Source: Pseudoalteromonas distincta (lineage in GTDB: Bacteria > Pseudomonadota > Gammaproteobacteria > Enterobacterales > Alteromonadaceae). Taken from it: a DNA stretch of 64,000 nucleotides. How positions within the stretch are numbered: position 1 is the stretch's first letter; each line of letters opens with the position of its first letter. Shown piece after piece: positions 44,608 to 54,421 of the stretch. The notes below the pieces were generated by a model that saw only the letters and a program-made list of their open reading frames with translations, ran no database searches and was not told where the DNA came from. The position numbers and the translations under genes were made by a program. Where the stretch lies: contig NZ_JWIG01000017.1 in NCBI RefSeq assembly GCF_000814675.1, positions 1-64,000 of the forward strand, read 5' to 3'.

Positions 44608-45660
44608 GTGAGCGAACAAAAACAGTCTCTAAGCTATAAAGACGCGGGCGTAGATATCGACGCTGGTAATGCACTTGTTGAGCGTATTAAAGGCGTAGTT
44701 AAAAAAACTCGTCGTCCTGAAGTAATGGGCGGAATTGGTGGTTTTGGCGCACTTTGCGAAATTCCTGAAGGCTACAAGCAACCAGTATTAGTTGCAGGCA
44801 CAGATGGCGTTGGTACTAAACTACGTTTAGCAATCGACTTAAAAAAACACGATACGGTTGGTATTGATTTAGTTGCAATGTGTGTAAACGACTTAATTGT
44901 TCAAGGTGCTGAACCCCTGTTTTTTCTAGATTACTATGCAACTGGTAAACTAGATGTAGACACAGCAGCTGACGTAGTTACAGGTATTGGCAAAGGTTGT
45001 GAAATTTCAGGTTGTGCCCTAATTGGTGGCGAAACAGCTGAAATGCCAGGTATGTATGATGGTGAAGACTACGACATGGCAGGCTTTTGTACAGGCGTTG
45101 TAGAAAAATCAAAAATTATTGATGGCACAAAAGTAGCAGCAGGCGATCAGCTTATTGCACTTGCATCAAGCGGCCCTCATTCAAATGGCTTCTCTTTAAT
45201 TCGTAAAGTACTTGAAGTGTCAAAAGCTGATACCAGCGCTGACTTTGAAGGTAAAACTTTAGGCGAAACTTTACTTGAGCCTACTCGTATTTACGTAAAA
45301 CCTTTACTTGAGTTATTCAAAAACGTTGACGTACATGCGCTTTCGCATATTACTGGCGGCGGTTTTTGGGAAAACATTCCACGTGTATTACCCGCTTCAG
45401 CAAAAGCTGTAGTTAAAGGTGATAGCTGGCAGTGGCCACCAATTTTTAATTGGTTACAAGAAAACGGCAATATTACTACACACGAAATGTACCGTACATT
45501 TAACTGTGGTGTAGGCATGGTTTTAGTAGTCCCTGCAGACAAACTTGAGCAAAGCTTAACAATGCTAAAAGACTTGGGCGAAAATGCATGGCACCTTGGT
45601 GAAATTCAAGATGCAGCAGCTGGCGAAGAGCAAGTTGAAATTGTAGGTGGTGCTAAGTAA
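44608..45660 (+). CDS. purM: Phosphoribosylformylglycinamidine cyclo-ligase (AIR synthetase)
   Basis: Fifth step of de novo purine synthesis, closing the imidazole ring of AIR using ATP. The 350 residues start [20 protein letters not shown] and contain [22 protein letters not shown], and [16 protein letters not shown], all PurM landmarks. It begins with GTG, with GAGGA 9 bp upstream. The stop codon overlaps the purN start (TAATG), so the two are translationally coupled, as in enterics. No convincing PurR operator was seen in the 190-bp upstream region. Confidence 0.97.
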   Translation: MSEQKQSLSYKDAGVDIDAGNALVERIKGVVKKTRRPEVMGGIGGFGALCEIPEGYKQPVLVAGTDGVGTKLRLAIDLKKHDTVGIDLVAMCVNDLIVQGAEPLFFLDYYATGKLDVDTAADVVTGIGKGCEISGCALIGGETAEMPGMYDGEDYDMAGFCTGVVEKSKIIDGTKVAAGDQLIALASSGPHSNGFSLIRKVLEVSKADTSADFEGKTLGETLLEPTRIYVKPLLELFKNVDVHALSHITGGGFWENIPRVLPASAKAVVKGDSWQWPPIFNWLQENGNITTHEMYRTFNCGVGMVLVVPADKLEQSLTMLKDLGENAWHLGEIQDAAAGEEQVEIVGGAK

Positions 45661-46307
45661 TGGCACCGACTCGTCTGGTAGTTTTAATCTCAGGTAGTGG
45701 CTCTAATTTACAAGCCATCATAGATGCCTGCGAACGTGGCGAGATAAACGGGCATATAGCGGCTGTTATTAGTAATAAAGCAGACGCTTATGGCCTAGAG
45801 CGTGCAAAACAAGCAGGTATTGCTACAAAAGTGCTCAGTCATAAAGATTTTGACTCGCGCGAAGCGTACGATGCGCAATTAATGAACGTTATCGACTCTT
45901 TTATGCCAAATCTAGTTGTATTAGCTGGGTTTATGCGTATTCTTACTCCTGGCTTAGTGCAAAAATATGTTGGAAAAATGTTGAACATTCATCCATCTTT
46001 GTTGCCTAAGTATCAGGGGCTGAATACCCACCAAAGAGCAATTGATGCAAAAGACGATGTTCATGGCGTAAGTGTTCACTTTGTTACTGAAGAGTTAGAC
46101 GGCGGTCCCGTTATTCTTCAAGCGCAAATACCTGTACTCAAGGATGATACAGCAGAAACATTAGCAAAACGCGTGCATGAGCAAGAGCATATAATTTATC
46201 CTTTGGTGGTCAAGTGGTTCAGTGAACACAGACTTACTATGGAAGCAGATTATGCAGTTCTTGACAAAAAACAACTTCCTGCACACGGCGCGCACTACCC
46301 ACAATAA
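45660..46307 (+). CDS. purN: Phosphoribosylglycinamide formyltransferase
   Basis: Formylates GAR using 10-formyl-tetrahydrofolate in purine synthesis. The 215-residue protein has SGSGSNLQAII (11-21) and the catalytic residues N109, H111 and D147 in NIHPSLLPKYQG and EELDGG. Coupled to purM by a TAATG overlap. Its 3' end overlaps the N-terminal region of the downstream DUF3108 gene by about 56 bp. Confidence 0.97.
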   Translation: MAPTRLVVLISGSGSNLQAIIDACERGEINGHIAAVISNKADAYGLERAKQAGIATKVLSHKDFDSREAYDAQLMNVIDSFMPNLVVLAGFMRILTPGLVQKYVGKMLNIHPSLLPKYQGLNTHQRAIDAKDDVHGVSVHFVTEELDGGPVILQAQIPVLKDDTAETLAKRVHEQEHIIYPLVVKWFSEHRLTMEADYAVLDKKQLPAHGAHYPQ

Positions 46308-47058
46308 AAAAATAAGTGCCCTGTTGTTATGTGCGGGCGCTTTACTTCCAACTAGCCTAATTGCAGGCGAATTGACCCAGTATCAAGCTAATTACGATAT
46401 TTTACGCAAAGGTAAAAATCATGGTGAGGCTGTTCGTGAGCTCAAAAAAACGGGCGACGATACTTATGAACTTACATACCACAGCAATATTGAGTGGATG
46501 ATTTTCTCTGACTCTCGTGAAGAAACATCAAAGTTTACCTTTAAAGATGGCAAGGTTACCCCGCATCATTACAACATGATTCGTACAGGGACAGGCCCAG
46601 ATAAAGATTACAAAATTGATTTTGATACAACAAACAAAGTAGTGACTAGCAGCGCTAGTGAATACCCACTTAAATGCGAATGGACTGATGAATTTCAGGA
46701 TGCTATTTCGTACCAAGTGCAAGTGCGCGAAGGATTGAAAAAAGGCGAAACAAGCTTTTCATTCCCGCTCATAGACAAAAAAGGTAACCGCCGCGACTAC
46801 AACTTTGAAGTTGTTGAAAAAGAGATGATCTCCCTACCTATCGGTAATGTAGAAGCCATTAAAGTGAAGCGTTTATACGATAACGATAAACGCCAAGCAA
46901 TTGCATGGTTTGCGCCAGAAATGGATTACATGCTAGTACGTATGTGGAAAGGTGAAAAAGGTATGGAGCAGTTTGAAGTTCAAATGAATTCATTTACTGT
47001 TACTGCACCTACAGCTGTTGCGCCTGCAACAGCAGAGCAACCTCAAGAAGCTAACTAA
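46252..47058 (+). CDS. DUF3108 family exported protein
   Basis: Periplasmic or envelope protein of the DUF3108 family, 268 residues from this start. A signal peptide is visible (NKKISALLLCAGALLPTSLIAG). The mature part is mostly beta: YQANYDILRKGKNHGEAVREL, WMIFSDSREETSKF, RLYDNDKRQAIAWFAPEMDYMLVRM. A longer frame begins at 46222 but the ATG at 46252 has GGAAG 9 bp upstream and gives a more normal signal peptide. It overlaps purN in another frame. DUF3108 next to purN is common in this bacterial group; function unknown. Confidence 0.83.
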   Translation: MQFLTKNNFLHTARTTHNKKISALLLCAGALLPTSLIAGELTQYQANYDILRKGKNHGEAVRELKKTGDDTYELTYHSNIEWMIFSDSREETSKFTFKDGKVTPHHYNMIRTGTGPDKDYKIDFDTTNKVVTSSASEYPLKCEWTDEFQDAISYQVQVREGLKKGETSFSFPLIDKKGNRRDYNFEVVEKEMISLPIGNVEAIKVKRLYDNDKRQAIAWFAPEMDYMLVRMWKGEKGMEQFEVQMNSFTVTAPTAVAPATAEQPQEAN

Positions 47059-47111
47059 ATTTAATTAAACCAAAGTTAAGTTAAGTTAAACTAATATTTA
47101 AAATAGGTGGG

Positions 47112-47876
47112 CTAAATTAGCTCACCCATTTTAAACAATGCAAATTCCCCAGGCTCCATTTTTTGCCAGCGCTCATCATTCGTCAAAGGCCTTGTAGCTA
47201 TAACTGTTACTACATCGTTTGGTGTGGTCTCTTGTTGAAAATCAACCACCATGTCGGCATCAATCAACGTTGCTTTACCAAAAGGCGCACGGCGCGTTAT
47301 GTAGTGTAAGTTATTAGTGCAATACGCTAAAACAAACACCCCATCGGTCAATAACATATTAAACACCCCTTTTTCACGCAGAGTTTGCGAAAGCTTAGCC
47401 GCGTATCTAAAAACCGACGCCATATTAGTTGGACGCTTTGGGTATTTTTCGCGAATTTTATCAAGCAACCAACAAAAAGCGAGTTCGCTATCGGTGTTAC
47501 CCACTGGGCGATAGTACTGCGGTTTTAAATCATGATAATTAGATAGCTGCCCGTTATGAGCGTAAGTAATTTCACGCCCCCATAACTCTCGCGTAAAAGG
47601 ATGAGTATTTTCAAGGCATACTCGCCCGCGATTACCTTGGCGAATATGGCTAATAACCGAGACACTTTTAATGGGGTATGCTTTAACGAGCTTTGCAATT
47701 TCAGATTGATAACTCGGCTCAGGATCTTTAAAGGTTCTACAGCCTTTACCTTCGTAAAATGTAATACCCCAACCATCTTTATGAGGACCTGTATTACCAC
47801 CACGCTCTAAAAGGCCTGAAAAACTAAAACAAATATCGGTAGGCACATTGGCTGACATGCCAAGTAATTCACACAT
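47112..47876 (-). CDS. yafJ: Class II glutamine amidotransferase (YafJ-like)
   Basis: A 254-residue Ntn-type glutamine amidotransferase domain protein. The catalytic Cys is residue 2 (MCELLGMSAN), exposed after Met removal. HIRQGNRG and THPF with AHNGQLSNY match the glutamine-binding core. It has no fused synthetase domain, so its acceptor is unknown. In enterics yafJ lies near fadE, as here. Confidence 0.9.
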   Translation of the reverse strand: MCELLGMSANVPTDICFSFSGLLERGGNTGPHKDGWGITFYEGKGCRTFKDPEPSYQSEIAKLVKAYPIKSVSVISHIRQGNRGRVCLENTHPFTRELWGREITYAHNGQLSNYHDLKPQYYRPVGNTDSELAFCWLLDKIREKYPKRPTNMASVFRYAAKLSQTLREKGVFNMLLTDGVFVLAYCTNNLHYITRRAPFGKATLIDADMVVDFQQETTPNDVVTVIATRPLTNDERWQKMEPGEFALFKMGELI

Positions 47877-48136
47877 TAATAAAATAACCCTTAAAAACCA
47901 TACATTAAAATAAATAGCGTTATATTTGTGTATTAAGCGTACACTAATTTGCAGCCCGCTATAACGGCTATACTTACTTAAAAATTGTCATTTTGCTATT
48001 AGATTTATTTATTTTTACGTTAACACTACTTACGGTTAATGCTTTGACTATACGATAGTTATTGAGTGTTCCTCTGTCGGGTAATCAAATATCGTATTTA
48101 AGTTACTTTCTACTACAATTTAACATCGTTATGTAC

Positions 48137-48165
48137 TTGAAAATTACTGTTACTAGCGCTACTCT
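48137..48165 (+). promoter_or_regulatory. Candidate fadE promoter
   Basis: TTGAAA (48137-48142), 17-bp spacer and TACTCT (48160-48165). Its predicted start site falls inside the FadR-like site, as expected for a repressed promoter. The rest of 47877-48136 shows no gene. Confidence 0.45.
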
Positions 48166-48170
48166 AAGTG

Positions 48171-48187
48171 AGGTGGTCTGACCTCTA
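48171..48187 (+). promoter_or_regulatory. FadR-like operator upstream of fadE
   Basis: AGGTGGTCTGACCTCTA contains the perfect FadR core TGGTC-N-GACC (48174-48183) in the 17-bp frame of the E. coli consensus. It is 14 bp from the start codon and downstream of a plausible promoter, so binding would block transcription. FadR is expected to release it on binding long-chain acyl-CoA. Confidence 0.75.
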
Positions 48188-48200
48188 TTAAGGAATAAAA

Positions 48201-50657
48201 ATGACACTCATATTTACACTGGTTCTAATCGCGTTGCTTTGCACTGCGGTTTACCACAGAGCAAGTTGGAACACAGCACTTGGTGTTTCGGCTATAACTT
48301 TATTAATTGGTACCTTTGCGGGTGCATTTGGTTTAATTAGCTGGTTGATCTTTTTGATCATCGCGGTTCCTCTTTCTGTTACTGGCCTTCGTCAGCAATA
48401 TATCATCAAGCCTATTTTTGCTACGTTTAAAAAAGTAACGCCAAGCATGTCTGATACTGAAAAATCAGCTATTGATGCCGGTACGACGTGGTGGGAAGCT
48501 GACTTATTTTGCGGTAACCCAGATTGGAAAAAACTTCACCAATACCCAGTTCCTAAACTTACTATTGAAGAGCAAGCCTTTGTTGATGGCCCTGTTGAAG
48601 TAGTATGTAGCATGTTGGACGATTGGGAAGCAACGCACGAACTAACCGACCTTCCTCAAGATGTATGGCAATATCTAAAAGATAATAAATTCTTTGCCAT
48701 GATCATCAAAAAAGAATACGGCGGTTTAGAGTTTTCTGCATTTGCACAGTCTTGTGTACTTCAAAAACTAACAAGTAAATCAACATTACTTTCGTCAATT
48801 GTTGGTGTACCAAACTCTTTAGGCCCAGGTGAATTATTACAACACTATGGTACAAAAGAGCAAAAAGATCATTACTTACCGCGCCTAGCGAGCGGTCAAG
48901 AAATTCCATGTTTTGCATTAACTTCGCCAGAAGCGGGTTCTGATGCAAGCTCAATTCCAGACTACGGTGTGGTATGTAAAGGGCAATGGAATGGTGAGGA
49001 AGTTGTGGGTGTTAGTTTAACGTGGAATAAGCGTTACATTACACTTGCCCCAGTGGCTACAGTACTTGGTCTTGCGTTTAAGTTACAAGATCCAGATGGC
49101 CTAATTGGCGACAATAAAGAGCCAGGCATCACCTGTGCACTTATTCCAACGGACACTCCTGGAGTTGAAATTGGTCGTCGACATTTCCCGCTAAACGTAC
49201 CATTTCAAAATGGTCCTACTCGCGGTAAAGATATTTTCGTACCACTTGATTATATTATTGGTGGTCCAGATATGGCTGGTCAAGGCTGGCGCATGCTGGT
49301 TGAGTGTTTATCGGTTGGTCGTGCAATTACATTGCCGTCAAATTCTGCCGGTGGCATTAAAATGATCGCCGTTGCAACGGGTGCGTATAGCCGTATTCGT
49401 CGTCAGTTCCGTTTACCTATTGGTAAAATGGAAGGTGTTGAAGAGTCACTAGCAAAACTTGCTGGTTACGCTTACAGCTCTGATGCTGCGGTTAGTATGT
49501 CTACGGGTGCGGTTGATTTAGGCGAAAAGCCATCGGTAGTTTCTGCCATTATTAAATACCACCTTACAGAGCAAATGCGTGATGCAACTATTCATGCAAT
49601 GGATGTACTTGGCGGTAAGGGCATCATGCTTGGGCCAAATAACTATTTAGGTCGTGGCTATCAAGGTGCACCTATTGCCATTACCGTTGAAGGTGCAAAC
49701 ATCTTGACCCGTAATATGATTATTTATGGTCAAGGTGCAATTCGCTGTCATCCATTTGTACTTACCGAGCTAGGTGCGTGCGAAATTGAAGACCGCGAAG
49801 AAGCGCTTAACGTATTTGATAAAGCGCTAATGGGTCACATTGGTTTTACTATGTCGAACCTTGTACGTACTAAATGGCTTGCACTTACCGGCGCTCGTTT
49901 TACAAGTGTGCCGTACAACGACGAAACTGCTGAATTTTACCGTATAGCGTCACGCTTTAGTGCATCACTTGCTCTTATGTCTGACATTAGCATGGCAGTA
50001 TTTGGTGGTTCACTAAAACGTAAAGAACGTATTTCAGCACGTTTAGGTGACTTACTTAGTTACTTATATTTAGTGTCTGCAACGCTTAAGCGTTACAACG
50101 ACGAAGGCCGTAAAAAAGAAGATTTTGCTCTAGTAAAATGGAGTTGCCAAGATCACCTTTACCATTGCCAACGTGCACTTGCTGATTTAATTAATAACAT
50201 GCCTTCGGCTCCACTACGTGCCGTGTTAAAAGTATTGTTATTCCCGTTTGGTCGCCCTGTTCGTAAACCAACTGACCAACTTGAGCATAAACTTGCGCAA
50301 CTACTACAAGTACCTAGTGAAACGCGTAACCGTTTAGCAAGCTACGTATACTTAAAAAATGAGCCGCTTAACCTTGTAGGTCGTCAAGAGCAAACGCTTA
50401 AAGACATCCTAGACGTTGAGCCATTATTTGAAAGAGTATGTAAAGAGAAAGGCCTTAAACTGCCATTCTTCCAGCTTGATAAGGTAGCGCAAATGGGGCT
50501 TGAAGCAGGCATATTAAGCCAAGCAGAGGCTGATAAACTAGCTGCTGTTGAGCAATCTCGTTTAGATGTTATTAACGTTGATGACTTCGACCCTGCTGAC
50601 TTACTTGCAGGCAAAGCCGCACGTAATAGCGTTAAAAAAGAAGCTGATGCTGCTTAA
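48201..50657 (+). CDS. fadE: Acyl-CoA dehydrogenase FadE (paralogue 2)
   Basis: First step of fatty acid beta-oxidation. At 818 residues it matches the length of E. coli FadE (814) and has two or three N-terminal membrane helices (to about residue 65), the dehydrogenase core ([18 protein letters not shown] near 237, [14 protein letters not shown] near 471, [16 protein letters not shown] near 495) and the FadE C-terminal region. AAGGAAT lies 5 bp before the ATG. It is next to yafJ as in enterics and has a FadR-like operator. The paralogue at 12517-14799 is shorter at the N terminus. Followed by an intrinsic terminator. Confidence 0.95.
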   Translation: MTLIFTLVLIALLCTAVYHRASWNTALGVSAITLLIGTFAGAFGLISWLIFLIIAVPLSVTGLRQQYIIKPIFATFKKVTPSMSDTEKSAIDAGTTWWEADLFCGNPDWKKLHQYPVPKLTIEEQAFVDGPVEVVCSMLDDWEATHELTDLPQDVWQYLKDNKFFAMIIKKEYGGLEFSAFAQSCVLQKLTSKSTLLSSIVGVPNSLGPGELLQHYGTKEQKDHYLPRLASGQEIPCFALTSPEAGSDASSIPDYGVVCKGQWNGEEVVGVSLTWNKRYITLAPVATVLGLAFKLQDPDGLIGDNKEPGITCALIPTDTPGVEIGRRHFPLNVPFQNGPTRGKDIFVPLDYIIGGPDMAGQGWRMLVECLSVGRAITLPSNSAGGIKMIAVATGAYSRIRRQFRLPIGKMEGVEESLAKLAGYAYSSDAAVSMSTGAVDLGEKPSVVSAIIKYHLTEQMRDATIHAMDVLGGKGIMLGPNNYLGRGYQGAPIAITVEGANILTRNMIIYGQGAIRCHPFVLTELGACEIEDREEALNVFDKALMGHIGFTMSNLVRTKWLALTGARFTSVPYNDETAEFYRIASRFSASLALMSDISMAVFGGSLKRKERISARLGDLLSYLYLVSATLKRYNDEGRKKEDFALVKWSCQDHLYHCQRALADLINNMPSAPLRAVLKVLLFPFGRPVRKPTDQLEHKLAQLLQVPSETRNRLASYVYLKNEPLNLVGRQEQTLKDILDVEPLFERVCKEKGLKLPFFQLDKVAQMGLEAGILSQAEADKLAAVEQSRLDVINVDDFDPADLLAGKAARNSVKKEADAA

Positions 50658-50679
50658 CTAAGCTAAGCATTTACAGACC

Positions 50680-50710
50680 AAAAGCCAGCATATAACGTGC
50701 TGGCTTTTTT
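50680..50710 (+). terminator. Intrinsic terminator after fadE
   Basis: Stem AAAAGCCAGCA/TGCTGGCTTTT with a short loop and a T-run. Confidence 0.9.
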
Positions 50711-50923
50711 GTGCACAATAAAAAGTTTTAACAACGTGATGGAGTAGTTTAATTCGTTAGATTGTTTAAATAATTATACAGCTTGGTATAACAGGCGGCT
50801 CTGACATCTAACCAACCCTAAAAGCTCTGTATTGATTAAATACCCTTAATTCATCACTATACTCCTGTAAAAACTTAAACCCTCTCAAGAGCTCTACAAG
50901 TACAACACTATAAAGTTAATGAC

Positions 50924-51110
50924 TATACCAATTAGCAATAATACTTAGAGCCTGCCTAGCAGTGTTAAAAGTCTCTGATATACGACTGCATGAATGCAGG
51001 AGATAGAGCAATGCAGGATCATTTGCCGAAAACAACTAAATAACGAATTATTCCTTATTATCGACATGCTTTTCTTACATCAAAATAGATTACTTAATTA
51101 AGCGAATTGG
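50924..51110. repeat. Interspersed repeat with CCAATT...AATTGG ends
   Basis: Left end TATACCAATTAGC and right end (complement) CCAATTCGCTTAATTAAG form imperfect terminal inverted repeats about 187 bp apart. The right 30 bp match 4618-4647 in inverted orientation with one mismatch. No coding capacity. Confidence 0.55.
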
Positions 51111-51266
51111 GGTTAAACCTGGCGTTAAGTTAACTGCGGTAAAAGTTTCAAAGTTACGAAAGAAGGGATACAGCGCAATGCACAAGCACTTAACCAGAGC
51201 ATCGGTAGATTGATATAGGTATTGATACAATAAGGAATATAAGCAGGTTCGTGCAAGGAATGTATT

Positions 51267-51329
51267 TGATAGCTGATAGCTGATAGCTGATAGCTGATAG
51301 CTGATAGCTGATAGCTGATAGCTGATAGC
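51267..51329. repeat. Heptamer tandem repeat (TGATAGC)9
   Basis: Nine perfect, uninterrupted copies of TGATAGC (63 bp). Each unit contains partial dyads (GCTATC/GATAGC), so slippage and local cruciforms are possible. The 51111-51395 gap otherwise shows no gene. An open frame through the repeat on the minus strand is an artefact of the 7-bp period. Confidence 0.95.
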
Positions 51330-51395
51330 CAAAGAATGTTTTACTAAATTATTTAATCAATGATTTTATAAGCTTGTTATTGAGGAAATAACAAG

Positions 51396-51472
51396 TGGCG
51401 GAGTGGACGGGACTCGAACCCGCGACCCCCGGCGTGACAGGCCGGTATTCTAACCAACTGAACTACCACTCC
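51396..51472 (-). tRNA. aspV: tRNA-Asp(GUC), copy 7 of 7
   Basis: 77 nt including CCA. Acceptor GGAGTGG; anticodon loop CTGTCAC gives GUC. Last of the seven tandem copies in the transcription direction. Confidence 0.96.
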
Positions 51473-51526
51473 GCAGTGGTATGTGCATGGGGTAATGCAC
51501 TTACTAATTTTAATCATGATATCAAA

Positions 51527-51603
51527 TGGCGGAGTGGACGGGACTCGAACCCGCGACCCCCGGCGTGACAGGCCGGTATTCTAACCAACTGAACTACCAC
51601 TCC
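51527..51603 (-). tRNA. aspV: tRNA-Asp(GUC), copy 6 of 7
   Basis: 77 nt including CCA; anticodon GUC; same sequence as the other copies by eye. Confidence 0.96.
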
Positions 51604-51640
51604 GCAGAGATATCATTATACTTGTTATTACTTAATTTGT

Positions 51641-51717
51641 TGGCGGAGTGGACGGGACTCGAACCCGCGACCCCCGGCGTGACAGGCCGGTATTCTAACC
51701 AACTGAACTACCACTCC
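51641..51717 (-). tRNA. aspV: tRNA-Asp(GUC), copy 5 of 7
   Basis: 77 nt including CCA; anticodon GUC. Confidence 0.96.
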
Positions 51718-51755
51718 AGCATACAAATTTTGTAATATAACGTTGTTTAAATAGT

Positions 51756-51832
51756 TGGCGGAGTGGACGGGACTCGAACCCGCGACCCCCGGCGTGACAG
51801 GCCGGTATTCTAACCAACTGAACTACCACTCC
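51756..51832 (-). tRNA. aspV: tRNA-Asp(GUC), copy 4 of 7
   Basis: 77 nt including CCA; anticodon GUC. Confidence 0.96.
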
Positions 51833-51863
51833 AGCGCATATTTAAACTGTTATTTTTTCTTAT

Positions 51864-51940
51864 TGGCGGAGTGGACGGGACTCGAACCCGCGACCCCCGG
51901 CGTGACAGGCCGGTATTCTAACCAACTGAACTACCACTCC
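51864..51940 (-). tRNA. aspV: tRNA-Asp(GUC), copy 3 of 7
   Basis: 77 nt including CCA; anticodon GUC. Confidence 0.96.
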
Positions 51941-51981
51941 ATAATAAGAATATGTTTTACAACCATACGTTGTGTAAGTGT

Positions 51982-52058
51982 TGGCGGAGTGGACGGGACT
52001 CGAACCCGCGACCCCCGGCGTGACAGGCCGGTATTCTAACCAACTGAACTACCACTCC
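51982..52058 (-). tRNA. aspV: tRNA-Asp(GUC), copy 2 of 7
   Basis: 77 nt including CCA; anticodon GUC. Confidence 0.96.
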
Positions 52059-52085
52059 AGCTTTTACTTACAAGTTTTATGAAAA

Positions 52086-52162
52086 TGGCGGAGTGGACGG
52101 GACTCGAACCCGCGACCCCCGGCGTGACAGGCCGGTATTCTAACCAACTGAACTACCACTCC
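52086..52162 (-). tRNA. aspV: tRNA-Asp(GUC), copy 1 of 7
   Basis: 77 nt including CCA; anticodon GUC. First gene after the promoter at 52204-52232. Confidence 0.96.
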
Positions 52163-52203
52163 ATATTTTCGTTGCTGTTTAGGTCTCCCTGACAGCGGCG
52201 TGA

Positions 52204-52232
52204 ATAATACGAACCAACCCCTATTTCGTCAA
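52204..52232 (-). promoter_or_regulatory. Promoter of the tRNA-Asp array
   Basis: On the minus strand TTGACG (52227-52232), 17-bp spacer and TATTAT (52204-52209), with discriminator TCACGCCGC. It lies 41 bp from the first tRNA-Asp and immediately after the TIGR03503-like gene. Confidence 0.75.
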
Positions 52233-52259
52233 GGGCTTTTTTGTTTTTTTATAGGTTTT

Positions 52260-53630
52260 TTAGTCATCTGTCATCGAAAGGTTTAAAATTTCACCTGATC
52301 TGTCATTTTTTGAGCCATTTTTACCGACTTGATTTTTTTCAGTGTCGGCAACACCACCTTCACTTGTTTTCTTTTTCTTTAAAAAAGGCAGCTTAACTTT
52401 AAATTTAATCGGTTTTTTCTGAACAAATATACGAATTAACAACCATCCGAGTAATAAAATGAGCGTATTGCAGCCTACAATTAAACTAATAATTGTTGAT
52501 GTGGCCATTTTTTCTTCAGCAGGTTCACTCTCAATCATTTTATCTGGTGTAATAATCGTTGCCGGATCAATTTCGGGCACCGCTTCTATGGGTCGTTCTA
52601 TCTCAAATTTATACGTTGGCAGCGTTGCCATGAATTCACGACCATTAATATTAGTGCCAAAAACAGACAGTTCAACACTATATCTACCCCAATCATAATT
52701 TTTAACACTAAGCTGACGTGAGTCTTTAGCAGCGGCATCTATGGTAAACATTTGCTCTTCGTTATTGGGATAGTAGATTTTTCCCTGGATGATGACTGTT
52801 TCTGGCTTAACGATACTTGGGTCTATATTTATAGTTAACAGATGCTCGTCTGTGTCTTGCTCTGCTAACGCGACTTCGGTTACAAAAGGTGGCTCGTGCA
52901 CTTCTATTGTATTTTGCACAATGCGACGCTGCAGCAGAGGTGTTGCCACGTAAAGCTCTGGTGTCCATTCACCCGCAGGAAAATCTAAAGTAAACTCGCC
53001 GGTAAACACACCATCTTTAGGGCGCTCATCAAATCCACGTCCATCGTCTTTAAATTCCGCTACTTCTTGAATGCCTGCACCAAAGTTAGCAAAGTTTTCA
53101 TTGTTGGTACTTACAAAGTCAACATTAAGGCTCACAACATCCCTAAATAGGTTTGTGTTAATTGGCTCACCGTCGTTTAGTATTTTCCCGGTGATTTTTA
53201 TTGTCTCCCCCCTAAACAACATTGAAGGAAGAGGCTCTGCCTCAAGAGATATTTCGCCTAATACAACTATTCTGCTATCGGGCAAAACACTGCCTATTAC
53301 TTGCCAAGGACCCGCCATAGGTTTTTTTATGGTAACTAAATCGTAGCTGAGTTCGTCAAACCAATCTAAGTTAGGGTTTTTAACTGAGTCAGTAGCAAAG
53401 TACTTACTTCCATCGGGCCGCACTAAAATAACAGCAGGTGCACCTGATTTTCTAAAAAACAGCAGTGTTATTTCATCTATTTTGCTATCTATGCGAAAAC
53501 GATTATCAAGTAAAGGGATCTCATTTTGATGCCCATCGCGCTTGAGCACTTCTACTTGTTTTACGCCATATGCATTGCCAGTAAATAAACTAGCGGCACA
53601 TAACGCTGTTACAAAATACATCGTTTTCAT
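52260..53630 (-). CDS. TIGR03503-like exported membrane-anchored protein
   Basis: A 456-residue envelope protein with a cleavable-looking signal peptide (MYFVTALCAASLFTGNAYG), a long beta-rich periplasmic region of Ig-like character (for example VIGSVLPDSRIVVLGEISLEAEPLPSMLFRGETIKITGKI), one C-terminal membrane helix at about 384-406 and a basic cytoplasmic tail with KKPIKFKVKLPFLKKKK. Its size, layout and position beside dnaQ match what I remember of the gammaproteobacterial TIGR03503 family. It starts 9 bp after the dnaQ stop, so co-transcription is likely. Function unknown. Confidence 0.75.
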   Translation of the reverse strand: MKTMYFVTALCAASLFTGNAYGVKQVEVLKRDGHQNEIPLLDNRFRIDSKIDEITLLFFRKSGAPAVILVRPDGSKYFATDSVKNPNLDWFDELSYDLVTIKKPMAGPWQVIGSVLPDSRIVVLGEISLEAEPLPSMLFRGETIKITGKILNDGEPINTNLFRDVVSLNVDFVSTNNENFANFGAGIQEVAEFKDDGRGFDERPKDGVFTGEFTLDFPAGEWTPELYVATPLLQRRIVQNTIEVHEPPFVTEVALAEQDTDEHLLTINIDPSIVKPETVIIQGKIYYPNNEEQMFTIDAAAKDSRQLSVKNYDWGRYSVELSVFGTNINGREFMATLPTYKFEIERPIEAVPEIDPATIITPDKMIESEPAEEKMATSTIISLIVGCNTLILLLGWLLIRIFVQKKPIKFKVKLPFLKKKKTSEGGVADTEKNQVGKNGSKNDRSGEILNLSMTDD

Positions 53631-53639
53631 TAAATCGCC

Positions 53640-54353
53640 TTATTCAGCGCGCCATATACATTGGCCGCCTTCTTTATTTACAAGATCTAATCGTGCTTCG
53701 TGTGCGCTTTGCTCAGCGTCGCTTGCTCGCAATACAACTAATGGGGCTCTATCGCTATTTAAACGCTTTATACCGCCTTTCTGTTGCTCGCTGCCGTCAT
53801 CTTTGTTTTGATTCAAATTCAGCTTTGTTTGACCACCCGTCATGGCAAGGTAAACATCGGCTAAAATTTCAGAATCCAGTAGCGCACCGTGAAGTGTTCG
53901 CTTTGCGTTATCTACATCGTAACGACGACATAATGCATCAAGATTGTTCTTTTGACCTGGATGCAAGTCACGCGCCATTTTAAGCGTGTCGAGAACTTGA
54001 CAAAAAGTCTCTGTTTTAGGATAGCCCTGATTAAGTAGTGCAAATTCATTATCCATATGACCAACATCGAACGGTGCGTTATGAATAACTAACTCTGCCC
54101 CTTCAATATAGTCGAAAAACTCTTGGGCAATTTGATGAAATAACGGTTTATCACGTAAAAATTCGTTAGTGATACCGTGAACGTCGATTGCTTCTTCTTC
54201 ACTTGGCCGTTGTGGGTTTATATAAACGTGAAAATTATTGCCTGTTAAACGGCGATTTACTAACTCCACACACCCAATTTCTATAATACGGTGCCCTTGT
54301 TTAGGGTCGATGCCGGTGGTTTCTGTATCTAAAACTATTTGTCTACGTGCCAT
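53640..54353 (-). CDS. dnaQ: DNA polymerase III epsilon subunit (3'-5' exonuclease)
   Basis: Proofreading subunit of DNA polymerase III. The DEDDh exonuclease motifs are present: D9-x-E11 in VLDTETTG, NAPFDVGHMD, and HGALLDSEILADVYLAMTGG. The frame extends to 54458, but family members start with MARRQIVLDTETTG, so I place the start at 54353 (237 residues). This also removes the overlap with divergent rnhA. The C-terminal tail after the exonuclease domain would bind the alpha subunit. Confidence 0.95.
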   Translation of the reverse strand: MARRQIVLDTETTGIDPKQGHRIIEIGCVELVNRRLTGNNFHVYINPQRPSEEEAIDVHGITNEFLRDKPLFHQIAQEFFDYIEGAELVIHNAPFDVGHMDNEFALLNQGYPKTETFCQVLDTLKMARDLHPGQKNNLDALCRRYDVDNAKRTLHGALLDSEILADVYLAMTGGQTKLNLNQNKDDGSEQQKGGIKRLNSDRAPLVVLRASDAEQSAHEARLDLVNKEGGQCIWRAE

Positions 54354-54421
54354 ATCGAATTTAGCCTGATTCTGGTATCTTTCTATAATCACTTTATTGT
54401 ACATAAGATCAAGGTAAAACA

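Noticed and set aside
51090-51332. Minus-strand ORF with repeated AISYQLS
   Set aside because: Produced by the 7-bp tandem repeat read in all frames; no Shine-Dalgarno or family similarity.
51526-52039. Open reading frames with repeated WTGLEPATPGVTGRYSNQL
   Set aside because: They are translations of the antisense of tandem tRNA-Asp genes, not proteins.
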